A stretch of 64,000 nt of DNA from Brachypodius melanocephalos (Eukaryota; Chordata; Aves; Passeriformes; Pycnonotidae): contig VZSR01003798.1 in NCBI GenBank assembly GCA_013398615.1, forward strand, positions 13,465,117 through 13,529,116. Direction: 5' to 3'. How positions within the stretch are numbered: the first letter of the stretch is position 1; every line of letters begins with the position of its first letter. Shown one piece after another: positions 1-14,300 of this stretch. The position numbers and the translations under genes are program-made. Below the pieces are notes generated by a model. It was not told the origin of the DNA. It was given only the letters and a program-made list of their open reading frames with translations, and searched no databases.

Positions 1-2289
1 TACTTGCTTTGCTCTGTAACTAATGGATATTTGATGTTTCCAAGTCTTGTGCATTTGAAATGGATGTATTAGTAAAATCTAGGGGAGGTGATAGCAATAG
101 TGTGAGCAAAAAAATGGAGAACAAAGTGGAAAGGCTGAGCTTCTGCAGAAAGGAGAAAGGCTTTAAAAATGGCAGCCTCAGTCTGACTGAACAGTGAGTG
201 TCCTGTCCAGGTTTAGAAAGGCTGGTGAGTTTGTGGGGTTGGTTTGGGGGTCTTTTACCTTTGTCTTGGGTTTTTTTGTGGAGTAGCAAGTCTTCTCACA
301 GTTCTCAAAAGTATGTTACATAGGGAATTCCTTTTTTCTGACTCATGGCTTAGCTGTTATCTTGCCCTGCTCCAGCTCTGGGTTTGCCAGTTCTCCTAGA
401 TCCAGTGGGAGCAGTGCTGAACTGGTTAAACTGGGTTTTATCAGCTGGTGCCATATCCAGAGCCACTGGTGGTGTTTGCCCTGGGCACTGAGCTCCAGCA
501 GGGAGGTACAAGGACTCAGAGCCATGGAAATGAGGCACCCTGTGAGCCAAGGAGCTCACACTGTGCTGCTGACACAGGGCTGGACCTTCGGAGCACTGCC
601 AGGACGAGTGCAGTAAATGAGCACAGTTAACTTCTCTTGCAAATTGCAGGTAAAAATGAGGCAGCCTATTTCAATTACAACGTACATTCCAACTTTTGCA
701 GTTCTTTTTTGAATTCCTGTTGCACCTTCTTCTGAACAGGAGCTACTTAGAGCTTTTTGCTTTAGAAGTTTACTTGCAGAGATAAGTCTTCACTTGTTGA
801 TGAGATGTTTAGCCTAAGAAGCTCTTGCCAAAACTAAGACAGAATGAGAACATCAGAAATAAGGAAGAAAATCAGTATTCCTTGACCGTTTAGCAAGCAA
901 ACATTCTGTTTTGTTTCAAAGATGGCTTTGTGTGTGTAAATTGTTACTGTTTTAGTATATATTTGGCCTGAGTTTAAAAAGCTGGAGAGAAATAATCTAA
1001 TTCTGGGGTAGAGTTGAATCAATTTGTAATGCAAAGGAGCAACATTTGGTACTGAATTGAGGAGAATTACAGCTGTTTGAATGAAATACATCCCAATTAA
1101 GTCACAACAGCACTTTGTAGAGAAGTGAACCCTGAAAGAGAAATGAGCAGTAATGTGGCACATTCTAACCCTTAAAATTCATGCACAAAGTGCAGAGCTT
1201 TTTGGCCTTATGGATGGGAAGAACTCGCGTTTTGAACCCAGTTGCAACTTCTGATGTGCTGAAATTGGATAAAGTTTTCAGAGGTCTTGTTTATGAGAGC
1301 AAACACTCCTACTGCTGTTCCTTGTGATATAGGACTGGATTAAAAGTTCTGAGTACTTTTTGCTGTAGTGACTGAGTTACTGTAACTGAAACAAATTGAG
1401 AGCAAAGTAGATTTTTAAAAAACCAGCACAGCCAAGTTGCAGAGATGTTTGTATTCTGATTCTGTTCTCTAATTAGTGGATTGCATGCTTATGAGGGGTT
1501 GGGTATAGAGCAAAACACTGGACAGTCCCTCTGGAAAGGTAGAAAATGTAGCAGCAGGATGTTCACTGTGCATTTCCTGCTGCCTTCCTGCCTGTTTTCA
1601 GGCCTTGGGCTCTGCTGGGTTTTCCTCTCTCGTGCAGTTTTCCCCTTTCCAAATGCTTGTTTGTCATGGCACACTAAGTAGTTGCTCTTTTAAGCAGAAA
1701 TGCAGGTATGTCAATATTGTCATAATGTTACTGTTTAATCTAGTTACCTTAGAGAGGACCTTGTAATTTCTGCAGTGCTGCTGTTCACCAAAATAATCAG
1801 CCTACACTAAACTGCAGTCCATTAAATGTGACCTGTGTGCATAATACAGTAGCAGTAGGTACTGTAATCTGCACCTGGGTGTTCGTGAATCTGCATACTG
1901 TTAAACCAAGCAAAAGGAGTGTAAATAGAAATGTTAGGATATAAATACATCTGATTGAACTAGCTACATCTACTACAATCTTAATGAGGAACCAAGAGAG
2001 CCTATATCATAAATGCTGTTTATAGTCCTTCCCTTGAAACTTCTTTATAACTGCAAGCTCTGTAATCTATTTTGCCTATTCTTCCCCCTGCTCCCTTCCA
2101 CAGGAGCACAGGAAGTTCAGCTGTGACATATAAAGGCAGGAAATGTGTAATGAATGAGCCAGACCAACTTCTTCTGTAGCTATTCTATATGAATGTTAAT
2201 ATTACTTTTGAATATAAGTTTCTGTTTGTGGTGTTATACAACTATTGAAAGTGAAGTCTAATCTTTGGGGTTTTTTTTTTCCTTCTTAG
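1..2289 (+). other. TJP1: TJP1 intron upstream of the first visible coding exon
   Basis: This stretch is noncoding and ends in a polypyrimidine tract and acceptor just before 2290. I found no exon encoding the Ala-rich N-terminus that precedes this segment in mammalian ZO-1. I also found no CpG-rich promoter, so transcription starts must lie further upstream. The ORFs of up to 109 codons here show no family resemblance. Confidence 0.75.
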
Positions 2290-2346
2290 AGCACAACAAT
2301 GGAAGAAACAGCTATATGGGAACAACACACAGTGACTCTTCACAGG
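2290..2346 (+). CDS. TJP1: TJP1 coding exon a (start of PDZ1)
   Basis: The exon follows ttcttag and ends at AGG|gtgagt. It encodes STTMEETAIWEQHTVTLHR (visible residues 1-19). The ATG at 2299 is the conserved Met of MEETAIWEQH and could serve as an internal start for transcripts with a noncoding upstream exon. In mammals a short Ala-rich exon is spliced on in front, so the frame probably enters from upstream. Phase in 0, phase out 0. Confidence 0.95.
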
Positions 2347-5300
2347 GTGAGTTCATACAATTGGCTGTGTGTGCCTAATGCAGGATACTGGTAGTTTTGA
2401 AAACAATAGGAAAAAGCCAGATGTCAGGAAGTAAAAGGAAAGGAAACTGTCATATTCCTGTTTAAATTTAGAAGTGTTGTAAAAGCTCATGTGATGAATA
2501 ACCTATCCTAGAAACAAAGCTTTAGATTACATTGAACCTAACTGGAGAGAGGTAGAAATCTCTGTTCATTCATGGTAGTGCTGTAAGTGTGCTTGAAAGT
2601 TTTAAAACTTTATTTGCAGAGACATTAAACAATATAGTTGCTTATAAATAAATGTATTCAGAACTCTCTTACTTGCCACTTTCCTAACCACTGGCTGGAA
2701 GTAGTGGTTCTGGGGGGTCAGAATGTGTACCCTGCACAAAGGAATGTGTGCTGGGAACCAGTGAATAGATAGACTGCTTTTGCGTTTAGACTGACTTCTC
2801 TTGTTTGAGTTACTCCCAAATTAATTTGAGTCCTGATGCAGCTATCATGAAGCCATACAAGAGAGTCAGTCAGGAATTAATTGCTTAGGAAAAGTCAGAG
2901 CAGGGTAGGATAACATTTCTGGCAGCAACTTAGTATTAAGCAGCCATGGAATCATGGTCCAAATAGCTGCATTCATCCCCAAAACAAGGAGATGTGGAAG
3001 TTTTGTCTCAAGAGAGCAAGTTATACCATTTGCCTTCAGTTCATCATAGAATAAAGGCGTTTTAAAGTTATAGCATTGGTGGGATGAATGGACCTTGGAC
3101 AAAAATGCATATATGTAGGTCATCTGGTTAGATAAAATGTTAATTCTCTGTTAGACCTGTTAGCTGTTGATTCTGAAGCTTTGAATGTTGTTGATTCAAA
3201 GTAACTGTTTGGGTCGGTGCCCTTCTGGGAAGGGAACAGTTACACTCGGTTTGACCAGAAGGCTGACACAGTATCCCATCTCTGACTGCAGCCACATGTT
3301 GGAAGAAAAGTATAAGTAAAACTGAAAATGTGTAGTGATGTTTATCTAGGCTACTCTTTAAGCTTCCAACAGTTTTTAGGTCAACAAGTTTTTAAGCAAG
3401 AGGTGTTATTTCTATATATAATTAATTGCCCTTTATGCTTTCATCTTGAAGCTGTCCAGTCATCCTTGTAATCTCTGTAAACTTCAGGGGTTTTACTCAT
3501 ATTACTGATGAAATCAGTACTGCTTTATAGTCAAAACCAAACAAAAAAATGCCATAGTAATAAAAGGTTGGCTTGTAGGCTTGGTGATAGCTCATTTTTT
3601 TCTCAAGAGGAACCTTTTCCTGGTCAGTTGGAGCAATAATTTCAGTGACACCAAAAGTGAGATATCGAGTCGGTGCACAACGAAATAATGAAATGTTGCA
3701 TTATGGTGTTACCTTGAACAAAATTTTAAATAACTGATAGGAACCAAAGATCTTGTTTTTGGTTGCACTTGCGGCATAGTCAGAATTTCTTTTATGGCAT
3801 TGATCTGAAAGTATGAATTGATTATAATTTTTGTTATGATCTTTTATGTGCCAAGATTCTGCCAGCTCTTGTGGTATTATTACCTGAATATATAGTTCTT
3901 ATTTAAGTGTTGAAAGCTGTTAAAATGGTAATATGTTAATATGTACTGTTAATAACTTCAATAGCATTAATTTAGTCAGTTAAAAACAAACAGTTATTTC
4001 CATCTGCCAGATAACAAAACCAAACCCCTTATGCTAATGTGAAACAAATATGTCCTTAGAATTATCCTTAACACGGGGAAGAGGGTTTACTGATGAATTC
4101 CAGCACTACTGTCAAAAGACTCATTAGAAAGTTTTTTGGGAAGTAGAGGCTGGAATTCTCACCAAGAGTTTTTGTTGCCTTTCTTTAACACCCTTCCAGT
4201 TTCCTGGGCTGGACTGCTACTTAACTCTTAATTGAGACTTAATCTTAGCAGTCTCAAATTCAGTTAAAGCTTATCAGGTAGCTACAGTTTATCTTTTATT
4301 GAGAGATCTTCTGGGTTTATATACTTAATTGCAAAGTACTCGAAGGAGGAACCATGCACTTTGTATATCACGTGGGGTTTTTCCCTACTTGGAGCTAAGT
4401 TCTGTGTGTCTGTGGTAGATGTGTGTCCTTCCCTCAAAGCACAGAAACCAGATATGTACCTGTCTTTTTATCTGTCCCACACTGCATTACTGTGGGAAAG
4501 TAGAATTGTACAGCTCTTTTTATTTGTGTGTTTGTTTTACAACATCTGACAAGTGAAGTTCTGATACAAGAATTTTATAAAAATGCAGCTGTACTTAAGG
4601 TACATGTTAGTATCTTGTATAATCTGTAGTGATCAACATCTTGTTATTTCCAGACATGTCTAGGAGCTAGGCTCAGTTTTCAGAGAGCGGTTCTGATAAT
4701 CACTTGTGTCTCAAGATGATGGTAGGCAGCAGGATAAAATGGGAAGTAGGCAGGCTGATTTCTGCTTGAAGGTTTCTTATGGGACTTCTTAAATTTTCAG
4801 AAGGATTTAGGATTTGATTTTTGTATTGGTAGTGTTTCTGAAGACCTTCATTTATCTTATTAGAAACTGTCTAAGACTTGTAGTCCCTTCTAACTGCTGT
4901 CTGTATATGAGACTGCATTGTTTCAAGGCTTCTGGAAGAGAACATCAAGGTATGAAACAGTCATCTCTATAGTGGTGACTTGATTTGCAAATCTACTTTT
5001 AAAAAGTAGTATGGCAAGCAGCAAGGTAAGGTTTACAGGGAGTTTCTGCTGCCCTAAGCCTGATGTTTATATTTCTTACCATGAGTGGAGAATTTAAAAA
5101 ATATTTTTGTTTATGGTGAAGGAAAGATAGGGAATATTTAAATGAAGTTTGACATAAATATCTTCGTTATTATCTCTTTTCTCTCTTACCTTCCCAACCC
5201 AAATACAGTGCAAACTAAGTTTTGGTTGTTAAAATAATGGAAAGCTAAAAGCAGGAGTGTCATAAGAAGGTAAATATCACTGATGTGAAAGGGGTTTTAG

Positions 5301-8300
5301 TAAACCCCTAGGTTTACTAAATATTTTTTAGGCTATTATATATCCTCTTTGACTTTAAAAAATAAAACTGAAAAAATCCCTTAGCTCTGGTCATGAGTGG
5401 ACATTTAAGATCCTCCTTCATGGCACCAAGTTTCATTTAATTCTTGCATCCCAGCAATGGTTTCTGGTTGGTCCATCTGGGATGTATTTTGAAAAAAGTC
5501 CATTCATCCTCTAATGAATTAAAATAGATGTAAAAGAAGTAGTGAAGTGTGCCCTTCCCCAGTCCCCCACACTTAGACCAACTTCCTTCTTGGCAACAGT
5601 ATGGATTCAACTCCATTTCTGAATAGGGAATCTCCAAGTCTGTATTTTGATACTGTTCCTATTCACTGCTTACAGGCAAGTCTGAAACATCTTTTTATGA
5701 CCTCTGTTTTGGGAGGAAATAGGAAACAGGTTGGTTTTGGGCAGTAATTAGTGTCCAAAAAACTGAATGTCATGTGTCATGCAGCCACATGCAGACTGCT
5801 GTGCTGCCTCTGCTGTCACTGTAAGGTTATGAAACTCCTTGCTAAAGCTGGGTCATGTTTGTTAAAAAGTGAAAAAGAGAAGGTTAAGTCTGCCAGCATC
5901 AAGTATGTGCTCTGTGAAATAGAGGGGTGAGAGTGACCCAAACCTCATCTTTTCCATCCAGTGACTGCATTTTGCATGGTTGAAAATTGTGGAATAACTT
6001 CTTGAATAAAATACAGCATTTAAATGGTAATATCCTCAAAATATTTTCTGGGCAATGATGAAAGAGCTTTCTGGTTTGCAGATCAGTTATATTTAGAAAG
6101 CTTATTTCCCACCCTCGCTGCTTCCAGGCAGAAATGTAAGCATCATTGTTGTATCTTGAAATATCTAACAGGAATAACTTTTCAGAGGCATTGACCTTGC
6201 TGTAGTGGCAGGTCACCCTAGAGGGAGAAGATTGAAGCAAATTACTTTTGTTAAGATGCAGATGATTTGCAAGTGCTGACAAGGTTTTGATGTATTTAAT
6301 GGTACAAGTGATCTTGGTATTATTCCTAAGAATGGAGCCTGCAGTCATACTACTGTGTGCAGCAATCCTGTCAGTTCCTGAGCTAAGTGAGGTCGAGCTG
6401 GGTAAATACCATCATGGGAAAACTCAAAGAAAGTGTTGCAGGAAATGATACAGGGGTTTGAGTCAGAGTTGCAGCTCAGTGCTTACTGAAGATTGAGGTC
6501 TTGCTAAAGACCACCTGAGGTCTAGGCCATAAAAATGCAAATGAGAACTCTAATCTCTGGGAAGAGACTGGATAGTTACTCTGAAACTCTCTGCCTTCTA
6601 AAAGTGTTTATTTTTATCTATCTTGTATTACTGGATAAAATGGCATTGATCCTGCTTTCTTTCAAAAACTTGTATTCATCTCAGTGCAGATTGTGACCAT
6701 TAGATATTAGAAGGTAAAAAATATTTCTCTTGTTACATTATAGGCCCCTGGATTTGGATTTGGTATTGCAATATCTGGAGGAAGAGATAATCCTCACTTT
6801 CAGAGTGGTGAGACATCAATAGTTATTTCTGATGTGCTGAAAGGAGGCCCAGCAGAAGGACTGCTACAGTAAGTGCCAGTCTGTACCTGGGTTCTGATTC
6901 GGGGCATTCATCTTTGTCAGCAGTAGCTTCACCTCCTCATTGTTTTGATCTCAAGTTGCCTGTCTATAACTGCTGGTGTAGTAGGTTTGTAATACAGGCA
7001 GTTTGCTTAGGGACACCTGTTCACCAATATTTCCTTCTTGGCAGAAAGGATTTATACTGTACATTGTGATGTTTTTCCTGTAGAGAAAATGACCGTGTTG
7101 CAATGGTTAATGGAGTTTCAATGGATAATGTCGAGCATGCATTTGCTGTTCAGCAGCTGAGGAAAAGTGGGAAGAATGCCAAAATCGTAAGTGAATGTCT
7201 TGAAGATTTAAAGTTCCATGGTTGTAGAGCAAAAGTGAAATAGTGTAATGGTTGCTGTAAAATATGGGCATGATGCAAGATATGAGAATAACACCTGTGT
7301 GATGGTTCAGGTTTAAGTGATAATCATGGCATGTTTATCAAGTGGGTCACTCAAAGTGTTTTCTGAAATGTGAATGATGATGAGTGTATAGTGTGGCATG
7401 GGATAATTCAGATTCCTTTTCTTTATGGTAAAGTTCTTCTCAGATTGCCAAATAGTGACAAATCAGCTTTGTTTAATATTTATTTACTTTGTTGGATGCA
7501 CTTTTACTCCATTTTTTAAAGGCTGGTGTATGCTAAAGGACAAGTTGTTCAGGCACTAACACAGTTCTTTTTGTGCTCAGTAAACAGTTTGCCAAAATAA
7601 AGTATAATTACCTTAATTCCTATAATTTTGTAGGCTTATTCTAAGTGGTTGGTTTTTGAACTTTTGCAAAACAGAACCAGGCCATCACCAAAGGGTAGTA
7701 ATCCAACTTTCTGTAGAAGTTTGGGGGTTATGTTACAAAAAAATAGAACAAAAAATGCACAATGTTTAGAAGTTCCTTAATTAATTAAGAGACTTCTAGG
7801 GCTTGTAGAAAAGCTTTTCTGCTGACAGATTTTTAGAACACTTGTGTGCTTTAATGCAATTGCAAGAAAAGTGTAATGTTTTGCATTTGTAGTTTTGGCA
7901 GCAGTTCTTGAAAGCTTACAGAAAGCAATGTGTGGCAAGCTGTGCAGGGCTTTCAGTATCTTAAATATTTGATGTGTAGATTTATGTTAAAAAAAAAGTA
8001 ATTAGTGAAAACTTTATGGTAGAACTTGGTTTGGTTCTGTACTACATAGCAAACAAATCTCTGAGCAAGGCCTGGCTCATATTCTGGAACCGACTGTCTA
8101 AGCTGTACAAGCCAACTTTGAACTTCCATGGTAACAGCTCCACTTCCTCCATGTCTTGCATAAACTTTTCTTTGGAAGACTGGGAGACTTCAAAGTTGAG
8201 GAGAATTACTGTCAATAGCATATTGAGTATACACTAGATTACATGTTAGCAAAAAATGGTTTTAGCAATGCCAGTAAGTGATTTTGTGGTTTTAAGCAAA

Positions 8301-11300
8301 GAGGGCGTTCAAATATGCAGCTCTGAAGACAGAATATTGTGTTGTGCTACAAAGGCTCTTGATTGTTACCCTTCTGCCACTTGTGCAAAAACATCAAAAA
8401 GGACTAAAAGAACTGTAAAAAACAGGTTTCTAGTAATCTGTACTGATAAGTGTCCTGTATTAATTGGATATAATTTTATAATGAGGATGCAGCAATTCAG
8501 AGCGTTCACAAATACACCTGCATGTTTTGAATGCTGGGATTGGCTTCTGACATTTAGTGACACCACTAGCATTCCACAGCCAGAGGCTGATATCTGCTGT
8601 TGGGTTGTAGACCATCCGAAGGATGAAGAAAATTCAGATTCCAGTGACTCGCCCAGACCCTGACCCGGTGTCTGAGAACGAGGATGACAGCTACGATGAG
8701 GAAATCCGGGATCCAAGGAGCAGCCGTGGCGGTCCCAGTGCCAGCAGGAGGCACGAGAAGAGCTGGGTCCGAGACCGCAGTGCCAGCAGGGAGAGGAGCT
8801 TGTCCCCCAGGTCAGACAGGAGGTCTGTCACCTCCAGCCAGCCTGCAAAACCCACCAAAGTCACACTGGTGAAATCCAGGAAGAATGAAGGTAACTTGTG
8901 GGTACATCTCTTGATAAAACTTCTGCTGGTTTTTAAAGGTGTTGTGCTAAAGGCTATGTGGGTTCAATGAACAGTGCTCTTACCAGTTTGCCCGTTTTAC
9001 CAGTAGCTGGCTCAAAACTTAAGGAGTGCTACCATATTTCTGGTGCTATTTTTCATATTCCAAAATCCGTGTGCTTAGTTAAGGGTGAAGTATTATATGG
9101 TGTAAACAAATCCCAGATGCAGCCAACATCTGGTAGTCAGCAGCTACATACCTACACTTTAGCTGAGTCTTCAGTGGGTGTCTCATTTGGAAGAGGAAAA
9201 ATTGTAGGTAGCGTCTAAATGAAGCTTTTGAAAAACAGCTCTGATTATAGGCAGTGTTGGAAAAATAGACTGATATAATGGCAAAGTTATATCATATTCT
9301 GTTACAGCCCATTATTTGTTTTCGTCTTTGTGTTGCCTGTGAAAATGCTGGAAAAAGCAGTGCTGTAAATCTCCAGATAACTCCCTCTTTCCTGCTGTAA
9401 CTTCATCAGTTTTCTTTTTTCTTTTATTATAAAGAGTATGGTCTGCGGTTGGCAAGTCACATATTTGTGAAAGAAATATCCCAGGATAGCCTGGCAGCAA
9501 GAGATGGCAATATCCAGGAAGGAGATGTTGTACTGAAGGTACAGTATATGGTGGTGGTGGTTGTTTAAAGGCAAAACTCACTGATACAACTCTGCCCAGA
9601 ATTGGCCATGTCAGTAACTTGATTGTAGTTAATAGAAGGTGTGTCACTTTTCATTAAAAAATTATTTCAGAGATCAAATTTAATATGAATCAACTTCTCT
9701 AAGGAAAGGAAAATTACTAAGCCTTTTTGGTATTATTCCCTAAGTGTTAATCAGAGAAATAATGCCCACTGTAAATACATAATAAAGACTGTTCGAAAAA
9801 GTGTGGAGCTTTGCTTAGTTATAAGTAAAATGTTGTGGAACTGTGCTATTGTGCAACACTAAAAATTGCTTTCAGGTACATTTTTTGTTTGGTTGGGTTT
9901 TTTTAGAACTAAATATACCCGGGATTAATTTTTCGTGCCTCATCCCTGGCAATGTCCAAGGCAAGAGGATGGGGCTTTAAGCATCCTGGTCTAATGGGAG
10001 GTGTCCCTGGCCATGGCAAGGTGGTTGGAACTGGATGGTCTTTGAGGTCCCTTCCAACTGAAGCCATTCTATGATTTTTAATTCATACTAAAAATTTTTA
10101 TTTCAAGATAGTGCTGTGAATTTCGGTGCAGAAAAGTGGACCATTCTTTCCTCTGAGTATAGCCATGCTGGTCCAAAAACGTAACTAATCTTTTGCATAT
10201 TTTGTATTAGTGCTAGAGGCTTTGATTTTGAAAGTTGAAAATAATTTTCTATATTATGCAATATTTTTGATGAGCCTAATTGTCTTCCATTGTATTATGG
10301 TAATTTGATAAATATTTTAACCATTTCTAAGTATCATCAGACACAACACCACTCTTATTGCTGGAGATTCACTGGGGTTTTTTTAGTAAGTTTATATCTG
10401 TTCTTTTTTCCTGCTCTATTCCAGATAAACGGCACGGTGACGGAAAATATGTCCTTAGCGGATGCCAAAACATTAATAGAAAGGTCAAAAGGCAAATTGA
10501 AGATGGTTGTTCAGCGAGATGAACGAGCCACACTGTTGAATGTCCCTGATCTTTCTGACAGTATTCATTCTGCTAATGCTTCAGAAAGAGATGGTGAGTA
10601 TAAAAACTTGATTTCTAAAGAGGGAAAAACTCCCTGTGTTGTCAAGATGAGAAATACCTAAGTGGGATGAGAGGGTGGGGAGGAGAAGAGTTAGGAGTAA
10701 GATTGTAATGTGGGTAAATTTTTGTTTGTATGTGATTGAAATCCACACTTTCAAAAAAATGGAGAAAAAGATACAGTCCCTATTCTTGTGGCTTCTTTCA
10801 GAAATATTGAGTTTGTTTTTTGTGTAATAATAAGCACAGATTTAACATCTTCATAAAAATTCTCTGCAAAAGCTTATTCCCATTTAAGCAGGTCATGCCA
10901 CCATTTAAATTACAATCATTTCATGAGAAAACAACTTTTATTTAACAGACATTTCAGAAATTCAGTCGCTGGCATCAGATCATTCCAACCGATCACATGA
11001 CAGGCCCCGCCGCAGTCGTTCACGATCTCCTGACCAGAGGTCAGAGCCTTCAGACCATTCCAGACATTCTCCACAGCAGCCCAGCAACGGCAGGTGATGG
11101 CAGCATTGTATTATTTTTAAATCAACTATTTAATGTAACATAAGTTGTAGGAGTGCTTGGATTGATATGGTGTAACAAATGTGAAGCAGAGCTATGGAAG
11201 CAGCAGTATGACATTCTTTGTCTCATGAGATGCAAATGATAATGATCCAAATATTTTAGACTTGAGGAGAAACTGAACCTTTCTTTAGTCTTACATCTTT

Positions 11301-14300
11301 TTTAAACATAATCGTAGAGTGTGGTTGTGTGAATGACAATGCAAGTTTGATAGCAATATATGTTACTGAATAATGTGTAGCTGTATTTTGGTTTTAGAGA
11401 GCAGTTAACTGCAAGCAGATTTGAGATGACCTGTAGCACAGTTCCTGTTGCATGTCCAGCCTGGGTAAACTTGTCGAAATCTTGCTTTGTTTAGGCATAG
11501 GGATTATCTTATGTTTCTGATGACATTTAGTTCCACAAAACAAGGTGTGTTACACAGCAGGTTTAGCTTTTACGCTCTAGTTTTTAATACTTGAACTTGA
11601 TTGATTATTGATTATAATTCTTCAGTATGTAAGTCTAATCTTATATGAAATCAGAGACAAGTAATGTAGTGTATTGTTTGGAATTTTTTCTCATGCCATG
11701 AGAAACTTTTGTCCTTAATAACAAATCTGCCCAGTTTTGCATTTCCACAGTTTGGAAATAGACATTGTAATTTATTGAAACAGAGTTTCAGTGTTGGATT
11801 TCAAATTCTGCTCAGTATTTGAAAGAGAAAAGTTTCTCTTCTGACTGCTCATAATATGATAGAGCAGAAATTAGAATTGATCTGTGCAGATTCCAAATTC
11901 AGAGCCTCTATCTGAAGATGTTTAGATGCTGTTCAAGAACTCTGAAAAAAAACAAATTGCAGCTGGCTGTTTCATTAAAGATATGCCTGATTGCTTATTA
12001 ATAAAATTAGTTTGCCCAAGGGGAAAATAACACACCTTCAAGGCTTTTAGAGTCTTTTGAAGATCAATGCAACTGCAAGAGAGATTGTACCTGGGTGTAC
12101 ACCTGCTTGGAGTTATGGGTTAGAGACATTTTTGCTGCTTTTGTGTACATTGTTCAGAGGGACCACAAGGCCATGAAAGCTTGTTTTCAAGCGGGAACCA
12201 CATTCATGGAAAAATCTTAAAAGCAGTGTCCCAGAAGCAGGGCTTTGATTGTGAGGGTTGTGAGATCTGTCATATTTCAAAACTGTATGTCTTGACATGC
12301 ATTTCTAGTGCAGCCTGATAGATTTTTTTGTTATCTATCCCTATCAGAACTGAAAGTAAGACTGACCTAACCTAGTGTTAGTGCTTTCCTGTCCTATTGC
12401 AGTGGTTTAGGTAGGTGGTCACTTCCTCCCTGTAGACCAAACTGTTGGAAGAATCAAATCCTCCCCGAGAGGGAACTTTGAAGTTATCTCAGCTCTGAAT
12501 GCATCCGTTCTATCTTCTTTATGAGCAAGAGCTCCTTTGGCATGGCTTGACTTCCTGTGCGACATGTCCCTTTCAAGATCAGAAAATCTGGGCCCTGAGC
12601 CATGTAAAGAAAAACATGCTGAGAGCAACTTCTCTTTGTAATGGTTGTTTGTGCATGTTTAAATCTACTGTTAGATCAAATTAGTTGTTAACTGCTTATT
12701 CTTTTTTGGACTTGGTGGAAAATCTGGAGGAAGAAAAAGGCTCGAGAAACGGTTGAGGAAGAAATGTGCAAAAAGTCTTCCAACTAAGCTTAAGGAGAAT
12801 GTTAGAAATGTATTGAAGATAATGAGGCTTTATTTAGACACTGTTCTGCAAAGTGTTTGTATGTTAATGAGGAGGGAAATTCCAGGGGAATCCTCTTAGT
12901 CCTTTCATACAAGCTTAAGTACAGACTGACATTTCTCTGTGTGCACCAGAGTACAGAAATCTGCTAACAGATCTGCCTGTGTTACTCTGGGGTCTGGCAG
13001 GGTCTTCAGTGTTGTCCACCTTTCAGTATTCCTCACTGGTAGGTATATCAGGCTGTTTGCCATGTTCCTGGATATTGGGTTTCCATAACAATTGCTGTTT
13101 GATCATTCTGTCAAAGCATTAAATAGTGCTTTAGTTTTCTTTAGTCTAAAGAAAGTTCACAGATGTCTCTCGAACAGTCTTTCAAAAACTCAAATCCTAA
13201 AACATTTTCCTTAACTTACTAACAGAGCTAATTGTGCTTTGTATACCTATGAAGAGTTGTACAAAAAGTTAGAATGAACAAAAGAGGTCTCTGCATCTAA
13301 CCTGGAGAGTGCCTCAGGACAACTATCACATCCTTTCTTAGCTGTCTGGTCTCACTGCTGGCACTATGAAGCTGTTGAGCTGGGTAGGCTTTTGATGTGA
13401 CCCATCCTAAAGACTGGCATTTAAAGCTAAGTGCTGCCAAACCTGCCAGGTGATTGGTTGTTCTGTTCATTTTCAAAACAAGCTGAAAAACTAGAATATA
13501 AGATAAAAATCAGCCCTATTTTGAATGTCTTTAGGAAGATGCTACTTTGCTCTTACTCTGCTTATGCTAAAGGGTTTGAGATGTGCTAAAAACACATTTG
13601 GGAAGAGCCTGCAAGTTCATATTTTCCGTAATTTTCTGTGGAGACAAACATTGTGTGTTGCAGGTCATCTCTTGTTCTTCAGTAATAGCACTAACATGTA
13701 GCTGATTGTGTTTTGTAGTTCAAAAATGTTTCTGCTAAGCACACTTTGAAAAAATGTCAGGAAGTGAGGTAAAGGGGGCCCTGACACAGCACAGATGTTA
13801 AACAATAGTGTCACAGTGCACACAGGGAACAACACCTTTGTCTCTTGGGAAGTGCAGCTGTCAGTTTATAACAAGTTTCCCTCACCTGGAACCAGTGGTG
13901 GCATCAAGTTGTTTCCTGTATCATCTTGTAATGTGAAATATTCAGAGCTTACTGGACAGTTTAAGCCAAGTCAAGGAAAAAATCTACTCCCCTGCTTTTC
14001 TGATGTTTCCTTTTTGTTCTATTAGCTTTTCCCTTTGAACTTCCATGGCTTGGGTGGAGTGAACCTGACCTTTTGCAGGCTTTGGAGTTGGCAGGGTATA
14101 TTTGCCTGCACACATAGCAGCAGCCCAGGAGCCTGTTGGTTCAGATACTCACCTGACTTATTTTGTGCTGTGCCTTCAGTGTCTGCATTTTAGTTACTGT
14201 TCTTGAGAGCTTCCACATTTGCATTCTCTTGATGTATGCAGGAATCAATGCTGCATAAAGTTACACTGGGTTTGGACTGAGTAGAGGAAATGTAAAATGA

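Noticed and set aside
1684..1706. Possible 8-nt microexon between ttaagcag and gtatgt
   Set aside because: Too short to judge and the signals are common by chance; no frame information is available upstream.
5899..6348. 149-codon minus-strand ORF in a TJP1 intron
   Set aside because: It has no recognisable domain or promoter and no splice or poly(A) context; length is within chance expectation over 64 kb.
8256..8663. 135-codon ORF overlapping the PDZ1-PDZ2 linker exon
   Set aside because: It runs through intron and enters the exon in the wrong frame; the true TJP1 frame is clear.
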